Of a stretch of 5,977 nt of DNA, positions 1 through 4,643 are shown one piece after another. The notes under the pieces were generated by a model that had not been told where the DNA came from, did not search any database, and saw only the letters and a list, made by a program, of their open reading frames with translations. Position 1 is the stretch's first letter. Each line of letters begins with the position of its first letter. Origin of the DNA: Rikenellaceae bacterium (GTDB taxonomy: Bacteria > Bacteroidota > Bacteroidia > Bacteroidales > Rikenellaceae); contig JAITVB010000098.1 of assembly GCA_031286025.1 (NCBI GenBank), forward strand, positions 1 to 5,977, read 5' to 3'. A program made the position numbers and the translations under genes.

Positions 1-231
1 GCCGAGCATTTTGAAACGGGTCATCAGCGAGTTGCCCAGTCCGGCGGTGATGATCGCCACGGGGTGGGTGGCGATGCGGGCGAGGTGTTTCATCGCGAAG
101 CCGTCCTTGGCGTTGTAGGTGCGGATGAAATCGTTGTCGGGTGTCACCGTGATGTTGCCGTCGGTGAACACGCCGTCGACATCGAATACGAAGGCGCGCA
201 CCGCAGCCAGGTCTTCTTTGAAATTACCCAT
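1..231 (-). CDS. kdsC: KdsC-like HAD phosphatase (3-deoxy-D-manno-octulosonate 8-phosphate phosphatase), N-terminal fragment
   Basis: Only the first 77 codons are present; the gene runs off the left edge of the window. The visible part begins MGNFKEDLAAVRAFVFDVDG and carries HAD motif I as DVDGVFTDG at residues 18-26, with the nucleophile Asp18 and the acid/base Asp20. It continues with a RTYNAKDGFAMKHL segment at 38-51 and a motif II region at 59-65 (AIITAGL). This pattern is that of the small, capless KdsC/YrbI HAD subfamily, which removes phosphate from KDO-8-phosphate in the cytoplasm during lipopolysaccharide core synthesis. Motif II reads TAGLGNS where relatives usually have TGG or TGR, a mild variant. 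The ATG overlaps the stop of the upstream DUF2520 gene by 8 bases (ATGGGTAA), which supports both the start and translational coupling. A related sugar-phosphate HAD phosphatase cannot be excluded from a fragment. Confidence 0.85.
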   Translation of the reverse strand, partial: MGNFKEDLAAVRAFVFDVDGVFTDGNITVTPDNDFIRTYNAKDGFAMKHLARIATHPVAIITAGLGNSLMTRFKMLG

Positions 232-1000
232 TTTTTGTCGCGTTAATGATGCTGTCTGTCAGCAGGCTGTATATTTCCCGCCATTGGGGGTCGTCCCGCA
301 GGGTTTCGAGGTGGCGCTCAATGACAAAACGGTCGCCACGTACGGCCGGACCGGTTTGCAACGCAGCGGGCGAGCCGGTGGCCGCTTGCGCCGCCGTCTG
401 TTCGATCAACGGACGCAACAGCTCGGGATCGAGCCCGTTGCGCTCCATCAACTGTTGGCCGACAGCGTATAAATGATTCACAAAATTGCAGGCAAAAACC
501 GCCGCGACGTGCATCTGCTGCCTTTGGATACTGTCACAGGCCGAAACCGATCCCGACAACCGTCGTGCAAACCCTTCCAATTCCGGGAAATCGGCTGCGT
601 TCTCGGTTTCGATGAACAGCGGTATTTTTTTGAAATCAATCGGTTGTGCGCTTCCGAATGTCTGCAACGGATAGAGCGCCCCGCGCCGTGCGATCCGGGG
701 TGAAATTTCATCCAAAGAACAACCCCCGGACGTATGGACGACCAATCCGTCACCGGAGATGAGCGTGTCCGTCGCTTCCCGGATGGCCCGGTCGGAAACG
801 GCGATGATGTAAATGGCCGAAGGGGTGAGCGCTTGCGGGACACTCCGAAGGACGGCGCCGGTTTCATCCGCGATTTTACGACCGGTTTCGATATTGCGAG
901 CCAACAGTTGAACGCCGGTTTTGCCCAATTCGGCCAACCGTCGGCAAAACGCCCCGGCCACCCGGCCGCTGCCGACCACGGTTACGCCTGTCCGTTGCAT
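224..1000 (-). CDS. Rossmann-fold plus DUF2520 domain protein, putative NAD(P)-binding oxidoreductase-like
   Basis: This is a complete 258-residue protein of usual family length. An N-terminal dinucleotide-binding beta-alpha-beta unit is visible at residues 5-16 (GVTVVGSGRVAG), and the Rossmann domain extends to about residue 120. The segment YPLQTFG (110-116) marks the boundary to the all-helical C-terminal domain. That domain has the DUF2520 hallmarks HVAAVFACNFVNHLY (164-178) and TGPAVRGD (216-223) followed by a conserved His at 230. The fold resembles 6-phosphogluconate dehydrogenase or F420-dependent NADP oxidoreductase folds, and relatives are often annotated that way, but I know of no established substrate. 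The ATG at 998-1000 overlaps the end of the YihY gene by 19 bases, and the stop overlaps the kdsC start by 8, so it is an internal operon gene. The order DUF2520 then KdsC recurs in Bacteroidetes as far as I recall, hinting at a linked envelope or sugar role (inference). Confidence 0.9.
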   Translation of the reverse strand: MQRTGVTVVGSGRVAGAFCRRLAELGKTGVQLLARNIETGRKIADETGAVLRSVPQALTPSAIYIIAVSDRAIREATDTLISGDGLVVHTSGGCSLDEISPRIARRGALYPLQTFGSAQPIDFKKIPLFIETENAADFPELEGFARRLSGSVSACDSIQRQQMHVAAVFACNFVNHLYAVGQQLMERNGLDPELLRPLIEQTAAQAATGSPAALQTGPAVRGDRFVIERHLETLRDDPQWREIYSLLTDSIINATKNG

Positions 1001-2328
1001 TTTCCGCTCTTCAGGTCAGACAAAAGCACGTTGCGATCCGATTCGTGCACCAACGCTTCGATCCGTTCGATGATCCTACTCGCCGAACGCAGGTCGACAC
1101 ATGGCTCCATTTCCACGTTTTGGTATCCGACCTGTTCGATGGCCTTGAAAATGTCCATCACCCGAGTGTTCGACAGGTCGCGGAAGGGAAGGTATTTCTC
1201 GTTCTTAGCCAGGTCTTCGTCGATCGACACGATCAGCCGGGCTCGTTCGAGTTCGAACAGCACGTCACGCACGATCCGCACCGGAACGTTCAATGCCTGT
1301 GCCAATCGATCCGAATCATACGGATCCTCCCCCCTCGAAAAGTTATCGGCGATGCGATGCAATACCGCGAGGATCACCCGGCGGCGATAGTCGAGGCTGA
1401 TGTGGTAAGACTCCTGCTCGAAGATGTATTTCCTGATATTTTGATACCCGAACGACAGTTCGGCCCCGAACAGGATCACCTGCCAACTTACGTTGAGGAA
1501 GAGCAGGAAAAGGGGTAGGGCGGCAAAACTTCCGTATATTGCATTGTAACGCGAGAGCATCATTTGCGACGTTATGTAAAGAATAGTGAACAACCGCAGC
1601 GCCGTCCCGGCGATCAGCGCACCTTTCAGTGCGGCCGAGAAGCGCACCTTGGTGTTTGGCATCACGTAGTAGACCACTGTAAACATCACCCAGATCACGA
1701 GATAGGGCAGGAGCGCCTCGAAGAAATCGAGCGTCCGGATGTAGAATCCGGTGTCGGACAGACCGTCGAGCGTCGTCCCGATCCCTTTGGTAACGTTGTT
1801 AGAGAGGAACAGAAAAATCGGAGCCACGAGCACAACAGACAGGTAGTCGCTCAGTTTTCGAGTGATTTTGCGTTCTTTTTTAACCTCCCAGATGTGGTTG
1901 AACGACCGCTCGATATTGTTGAACACCATGATCACCGACCAAAGCAGAATGACCATACCGATCGAGGCGATCCACCCCCCCCTGGTGCGTTCCAACAGGG
2001 CGTTGGCAAACCCCAATACTTGGCCGATCAGTTGGGTATACTCGGGGTAATTTTCGTATAGTTGGTCGGTGATCGACGTTTCGACCGTAAAGCCTTTGGC
2101 CACGCCGAAGATCACGGCGGCGATCGGCACCAACCCCATCAGCGTGTAGTAGGTGAGGGCGGCCGAGCGAACCTGCAACTGGTCCTGCCCGTAGCTCTTG
2201 ACGGTAAAGATGAATACGCGCAACTGCTTGACCAACCAACGCAACGCCTTCGGTTTGTACTCGCTCTCGTCCTTGCGCCAGATGCCGTCGGTGAAGAAAT
2301 AGATGAGGTCTTTCAGGTTTTTTTTCAT
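982..2328 (-). CDS. YihY/virulence factor BrkB family inner-membrane protein with C-terminal winged-helix-like domain
   Basis: With the start I prefer this is a 448-residue protein beginning MKKNLKDLIYFF. The YihY/BrkB core spans about residues 35-300. It contains RSAALTYYTLMGLVP (54-68) entering the first membrane segment, further hydrophobic segments near 120-138, 162-178, 203-223 and 231-254, the NTKVRFSAALKGALIAG stretch (225-241), and the family signature YGSFAALPLFLLFL (265-278) followed by SW and GAELS (288-292). Residues 315-375 (AVLHRIADNF, then DRLAQALNVPVRIVRDVL) look like the winged-helix appendix common in Bacteroidetes members. The family was once called ribonuclease BN in error; its transport or envelope role remains unsettled. 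An in-frame upstream ATG at 2508 would add 60 residues, but that extension is not membrane-like and lies upstream of the TACCTTTG promoter element. It is first in the operon with DUF2520 and kdsC. Confidence 0.93.
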   Translation of the reverse strand: MKKNLKDLIYFFTDGIWRKDESEYKPKALRWLVKQLRVFIFTVKSYGQDQLQVRSAALTYYTLMGLVPIAAVIFGVAKGFTVETSITDQLYENYPEYTQLIGQVLGFANALLERTRGGWIASIGMVILLWSVIMVFNNIERSFNHIWEVKKERKITRKLSDYLSVVLVAPIFLFLSNNVTKGIGTTLDGLSDTGFYIRTLDFFEALLPYLVIWVMFTVVYYVMPNTKVRFSAALKGALIAGTALRLFTILYITSQMMLSRYNAIYGSFAALPLFLLFLNVSWQVILFGAELSFGYQNIRKYIFEQESYHISLDYRRRVILAVLHRIADNFSRGEDPYDSDRLAQALNVPVRIVRDVLFELERARLIVSIDEDLAKNEKYLPFRDLSNTRVMDIFKAIEQVGYQNVEMEPCVDLRSASRIIERIEALVHESDRNVLLSDLKSGKCNGQA

Positions 2329-2353
2329 ACTGTGTGGCGGGGGCTGTTCGAAA

Positions 2354-2361
2354 CAAAGGTA
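2354..2361 (-). promoter_or_regulatory. Bacteroidetes -7 element (TACCTTTG) of the YihY-DUF2520-kdsC operon
   Basis: Read on the minus strand the bases are TACCTTTG, a perfect match to the TAnnTTTG -7 box of the Bacteroidetes primary sigma factor. It lies 26 bases upstream of the chosen ATG at 2328, giving a short leader. I see no clear TTG -33 box at the usual spacing, only an A-rich stretch. The position argues for translation from 2328 rather than 2508. Confidence 0.7.
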
Positions 2362-2421
2362 ACAATTTTTTCTACTTTGTTTTTGTGATTTTTTCGTAAT
2401 CAAATCGTAATTATTTATGAC

Positions 2422-2429
2422 TACATTTG
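2422..2429 (+). promoter_or_regulatory. Candidate Bacteroidetes -7 element (TACATTTG) for the small exported protein gene
   Basis: The plus strand carries TACATTTG, a perfect TAnnTTTG match, within an AT-rich stretch. The next plus-strand start is at 2552, so the leader would be roughly 115 bases, long for this group. No convincing -33 TTG is seen at the usual spacing. Together with the minus-strand element at 2354-2361 it would form a divergent promoter pair about 60 bases apart. Confidence 0.5.
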
Positions 2430-2480
2430 CGCGTTCGATGAAAATAAGTCCGGTAAGCCGGCAGGGGTTTCCAATCTCAC

Positions 2481-2503
2481 ATGCGGCATGAATCCTGTCG
2501 CAT
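2481..2503 (+). other. Hairpin in the presumed 5' leader of the small exported protein gene
   Basis: ATGCGGC (2481-2487) can pair with GTCGCAT (2497-2503), giving seven pairs including one G-U, around a 9-base loop. If transcription starts just after 2430 this lies in the 5' leader, about 48 bases before the ATG at 2552. It has no T-tract, so it is not a terminator. A role in mRNA stability or regulation is speculative. Confidence 0.3.
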
Positions 2504-2551
2504 TGCAATATTTCTTAGGTCAAGGTTGTCAATAATCTAAAAAAAAGAGCC

Positions 2552-3010
2552 ATGAAATTGCGAGTTTTCATATTGTCGATCTGTGCAACCCTTGCTTGCC
2601 AACAAGGGTTCGGCCAAGATGAGTGGCAAGAGGTTCAGGTACACGAAATCACTTATCGCTATATCGGTGATGAAACCGAAGCCCAAAGTTTTAGGGTAGT
2701 AAATAAGGCTAACCATTTGAAACAAGATTCCAAGTGTCAGGCGGCTTTTCAGCAACCCACTCCGTTGGCCGATGTTTTCCGACAAATTTTCCCACCTGCA
2801 CGGGCGCGCGAATTATCCTCGATACTCTTTGCTAATATGATCATTGATCCTGTGGGGAGAGTAAGGCAGGTAACTTTCGATTATGCAGGTGGGGGCAAGC
2901 CAATCACATTCGAAGAATATTATCGGTTGGAAAAAGCGTTAAAAGAATATGTTTACGAAGTAATCGGAGGATGTCCGGGAGAATTATGTACGGGCAAACT
3001 TTTTTCGTGA
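2552..3010 (+). CDS. Small exported protein of unknown function
   Basis: The product is 152 residues. A basic-hydrophobic signal sequence covers about residues 1-21 (MKLRVFILSICATLACQQGF). Cleavage could be by signal peptidase I near Gly21/Gln22, or at Cys16 as a lipoprotein, although Thr at -3 makes TLAC a poor lipobox. The mature part has a charged N-terminal strand region, a helix-like patch (DVFRQIFPPARARELSS, 74-90), then MIIDPVGRVRQVTFDY (96-111) and a C-terminal amphipathic segment (EEYYRLEKALKEYVYEV, 121-137). Cys62, Cys141 and Cys146 could form a disulfide after export. The IIDPVGRVRQVTF plus YYRLEKALK pattern faintly recalls small secreted Bacteroidales families such as DUF5043, but I do not recognise it with confidence. 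Hand counts of two 60-base stretches give 40-42% GC, clearly below the neighbouring genes. It has its own candidate promoter and terminator, so it is probably monocistronic. Confidence 0.8.
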   Translation: MKLRVFILSICATLACQQGFGQDEWQEVQVHEITYRYIGDETEAQSFRVVNKANHLKQDSKCQAAFQQPTPLADVFRQIFPPARARELSSILFANMIIDPVGRVRQVTFDYAGGGKPITFEEYYRLEKALKEYVYEVIGGCPGELCTGKLFS

Positions 3011-3041
3011 ATTTTCGTCGATTGTACGACAAGAAATAAAT

Positions 3042-3058
3042 TTAGGGATATTTCCTAA
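3042..3058 (+). other. Short hairpin in the 3' region after the small exported protein gene
   Basis: TTAGGGA (3042-3048) pairs with TTCCTAA (3052-3058) around a 3-base loop, seven pairs with one G-U. It lies 31 bases after the stop and 21 bases before the terminator stem. It is AT-rich, lacks a T-tract, and may simply add structure to the 3' end of the mRNA. Confidence 0.25.
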
Positions 3059-3079
3059 CTTTCAATAAGCATCCCGCGG

Positions 3080-3113
3080 CGGGGGTTTTCAGCTGAAAAA
3101 CCCCGTTTTTTTT
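3080..3113 (+). terminator. Intrinsic terminator for the small exported protein gene
   Basis: CGGGGGTTTTC (3080-3090) pairs with GAAAAACCCCG (3095-3105) with a single G/A mismatch and an AGCT loop. Eight T residues (3106-3113) follow directly. This is a strong rho-independent terminator about 70 bases after the stop at 3010. The opposite strand has no matching T-tract, so it works only in the plus direction. Confidence 0.85.
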
Positions 3114-3136
3114 CATATTCCCCCGAAACACGCCAC

Positions 3137-3169
3137 AAAAAAGGGTTTCCCCTCTCGGAAAAACCCTTT
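3137..3169 (-). terminator. Intrinsic terminator for the cold-shock gene
   Basis: On the minus strand AAAGGGTTTTTCC pairs with GGAAACCCTTT across a short purine-rich loop, with a small bulge from unequal T and A runs. It ends in six T residues (complement of 3137-3142). It begins about 49 bases after the cold-shock stop at 3218. With the 3080-3113 terminator it insulates two convergent genes. Confidence 0.75.
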
Positions 3170-3217
3170 GATGCTGCGAATAAGAGTTGTTATATCTTAT
3201 TGAATGGCCTTCTTTAC

Positions 3218-3418
3218 TTACGCAAGCACGGTCACGTTGATGGCCTGGTCGCCTTTCTTGCCCTGGTCTACGTCAAACTCGACCTCCTGGCCTTCTTCTA
3301 GCCCGCGGAAACCCTTCTTGGCGATGCCCGTGTAATGAACGAAAATGTCATTACCTTGTTCGGTTGTGATGAAGCCATAACCTTTGGCCGTATCAAACCA
3401 CTTTACAGTACCTTTCAT
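3218..3418 (-). CDS. Cold-shock domain protein (CspA family)
   Basis: The product is 66 residues, a single complete cold-shock domain of standard length, starting MKGTVKWFDTAKGYGFITTE. The RNA-binding motifs are both present: RNP1 as KGYGFI (12-17) and RNP2 as DIFVHY (24-29), with the aromatic residues Trp7, Tyr14, Phe16, Phe26, His28 and Tyr29 on the expected nucleic-acid face. The C-terminal part GLEEGQEVEFDVDQGKKGDQ (39-58), then AINVTVL, is the usual fourth and fifth strand region. Such proteins bind single-stranded RNA or DNA in the cytoplasm and act as RNA chaperones during cold shock or growth transitions. The gene is monocistronic, with a probable promoter about 32 bases upstream and its own terminator. 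No Shine-Dalgarno is present; a T-rich stretch precedes the ATG. Whether it is truly cold-inducible cannot be read from the sequence. Confidence 0.97.
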   Translation of the reverse strand: MKGTVKWFDTAKGYGFITTEQGNDIFVHYTGIAKKGFRGLEEGQEVEFDVDQGKKGDQAINVTVLA

Positions 3419-3449
3419 AAAAAAAGAATTAGAATGATGAAATTCAATG

Positions 3450-3457
3450 CAAAGGAA
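3450..3457 (-). promoter_or_regulatory. Candidate -7 element (TTCCTTTG) of the cold-shock gene
   Basis: The minus strand reads TTCCTTTG, one mismatch from TAnnTTTG, 31 bases upstream of the ATG at 3418. A TGTTTA stretch lies about 20 bases further up and might serve as a degenerate -33 region. The position gives a leader of about 25-30 bases, much shorter than the long thermosensor leader of enteric cspA. Confidence 0.45.
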
Positions 3458-3513
3458 AGAAAAGATTCGGAATAAACAGCGGTTTGGCCGTTTTTTTTTA
3501 ACTTTATTGCTTG

Positions 3514-3546
3514 AAATCCCCCAAAAAGGGTCAGAAAACGGGATTT
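3514..3546. repeat. Inverted repeat AAATCCC / GGGATTT upstream of the cold-shock gene
   Basis: AAATCCC (3514-3520) and GGGATTT (3540-3546) form a perfect 7-base inverted repeat around 19 bases. An inner CCC/GGG pair across AAAAA lies at 3520-3530. It sits between the cold-shock promoter and the phosphatase-like gene, about 57 bases beyond the candidate -7 box. It could be a binding site or chance in a low-complexity stretch. Confidence 0.25.
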
Positions 3547-3635
3547 ATTCCCCTTAAAAGGCCCGTAGTGTGGAGGTTGCGTCCTGTAAAAGATCGAGAG
3601 GACATACGTGAGGAAGGCAATTTGCAGGGACGTCA

Positions 3636-3675
3636 CGGTCGATTTTTTCGACCGGAACGACAAAATTCCCGGTCG
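3636..3675 (+). promoter_or_regulatory. Two mutually exclusive hairpins sharing one arm, upstream of the phosphatase-like gene
   Basis: CGGTCGA (3636-3642) pairs perfectly with TCGACCG (3648-3654) around a TTTTT loop. The middle arm, as CGACCGG (3649-3655), can instead pair perfectly with CCGGTCG (3669-3675) around a 13-base loop. Only one can form at a time, the logic of an attenuator or riboswitch-like switch. They could also be three half-sites of a DNA operator. They end 32 bases before the ATG at 3708. Neither stem has a T-tract, so transcription termination is not indicated. Function is unproven. Confidence 0.35.
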
Positions 3676-3684
3676 GGAAGTAAC

Positions 3685-3700
3685 TAAAAACGTGTTTTTA
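3685..3700. promoter_or_regulatory. Perfect 16-base palindrome TAAAAAC-GT-GTTTTTA just before the phosphatase-like gene
   Basis: Two 7-base arms, TAAAAAC and GTTTTTA, flank a GT spacer, ending seven bases before the ATG at 3708. The symmetry and 2-base spacer suit a dimeric regulator site rather than an RNA hairpin, which would need a larger loop. No recognisable regulator gene lies in the window. Chance formation in an AT-rich leader is possible. Confidence 0.35.
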
Positions 3701-3707
3701 CAGAAAA

Positions 3708-4616
3708 ATGTCGGGACGACTTTTTATCGACATAGCTTGCAGGAAGCGGTGCGGAGACGGACAGACGCCATGCGGCAAGACGTTCCTGCAGCGGCGTTGT
3801 GCCGACGACGACCGGATGACCGTAGCGTTGACCGACGTCTTGCCCGGTGGCGGTGAGGGCGAAACTTTTGTCGAAATCGACCGGCCGGGACGCCAGGCGA
3901 CCATCGTCGAATGCGACGACCTGCGGACATTCGTGCTGCGCAACGGGCAACTGTTGACGGCCAAACGTAAGTGCCGGATAACGGGTGAGGCGCAGGGGAT
4001 CAGGCGGTTGCTTTACACTTCGTGGTTCAATATCGAAGTGGGCGACCGCATCGTGTTGGCGACCGAAGGCGTGCTTCGCGGCGGTTGGGGGAGCAACCGT
4101 TTCCCTTTTGGTTGGGGCGCGGACGGAGCGGCGGCTTTCGCGCAGGCATTGATAACGGAAGATCCGGCGATGTCTTCCGCAGCGCTTTCGACGGCCCTGA
4201 TCGGGCGGGCGGTGGCCAACGACGGCGGAAATTCGGCCGGCGACCTGGCTGTGGCGGTTATCCACTTGCGGCGGGCGCGTTCCGTTTCGCTTTTTTCGGG
4301 TATCGAACCCTCGGGCGAGGGCGAAACCGATCTCTTTGACGGCGAGGCGATCGCGTTGGACGATTTGTCGGCATTCGACCGGGTGTGTGTGATGTTGGCC
4401 GACCGCCGCGAGTTTTTGTTCGATCCGTCGCCCGAAGCCGAAATCTGCCGCAAACTGACCGGCGGCGACCGGGTTATGATCCGGGCCGGTATGTGCGAAG
4501 CGGCAAAAAGCGGAATATCCCCGTTCGACGTTAAAACCCGTTGCGATCTGTCGGTCCGCATGGCCGCCCTGTTGGAGGAACAATACGGGAAAGAGGTCGA
4601 CCTTTTGTTCGTATAA
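3708..4616 (+). CDS. Degenerate, shortened SpoIIE/PP2C-type protein phosphatase homologue
   Basis: The product has 302 residues, no signal peptide and no clear membrane segment. Framework segments match what I recall of the SpoIIE-type serine phosphatases found near [FeFe]-hydrogenase genes in Bacteroidales and Clostridia, which run near 380 residues. These are CGKTFLQ (22-28), MTVALTDVLPGGGEG (37-51), TIVECDDLRTFVLRNGQL (65-82), GDRIVLATEGVLRGGWGS (112-129), FPFGWG (132-137), GDLAVAVIHLRRAR (178-191) and the C-terminal EEQYGKEVDLLFV. Expected metal-binding motifs are altered: the first Asp-Gly is Asp43-Val44, the second is Glu120-Gly121, and the Asp-Asp near 178 is Gly-Asp. Between residues 51 and 54 the helical block that normally joins DGLGSG to the TFxxxD strand, some 60-70 residues, seems absent. 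It may be a pseudoenzyme or a decaying gene; the frame is open with normal GC-rich codon use. The ATG follows a palindrome, and the peptidase gene begins 27 bases after the stop. Confidence 0.7.
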   Translation: MSGRLFIDIACRKRCGDGQTPCGKTFLQRRCADDDRMTVALTDVLPGGGEGETFVEIDRPGRQATIVECDDLRTFVLRNGQLLTAKRKCRITGEAQGIRRLLYTSWFNIEVGDRIVLATEGVLRGGWGSNRFPFGWGADGAAAFAQALITEDPAMSSAALSTALIGRAVANDGGNSAGDLAVAVIHLRRARSVSLFSGIEPSGEGETDLFDGEAIALDDLSAFDRVCVMLADRREFLFDPSPEAEICRKLTGGDRVMIRAGMCEAAKSGISPFDVKTRCDLSVRMAALLEEQYGKEVDLLFV

Positions 4617-4643
4617 CATGAATCGGTCCATAAACTTAGGCAT

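Noticed and set aside
734..1390. Plus-strand open frame of 218 codons
   Set aside because: Antisense to the DUF2520 and YihY genes, crossing both; the Arg/Ser-rich product has no domain pattern.
1880..2365. Minus-strand open frame of 161 codons
   Set aside because: It overlaps the YihY gene in another frame on the same strand; the YihY frame carries the membrane segments and family signature.
1564..2388. Two consecutive plus-strand open frames (1564-2061, 2062-2388)
   Set aside because: Both are antisense to the YihY coding region and end-to-end only by chance; the products are rich in His, Gln and Arg with no family resemblance.
2537..2785. Minus-strand open frame of 82 codons with hydrophobic segments
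   Set aside because: Antisense to the small exported protein gene, whose signal sequence, promoter and terminator are consistent with the plus strand.
3486..3500. CGG/CCG mini-hairpin followed by a T run, resembling a plus-strand terminator
   Set aside because: The stem is only three reliable pairs and no plus-strand gene ends before it; the T run is better seen as part of the AT-rich cold-shock upstream region.
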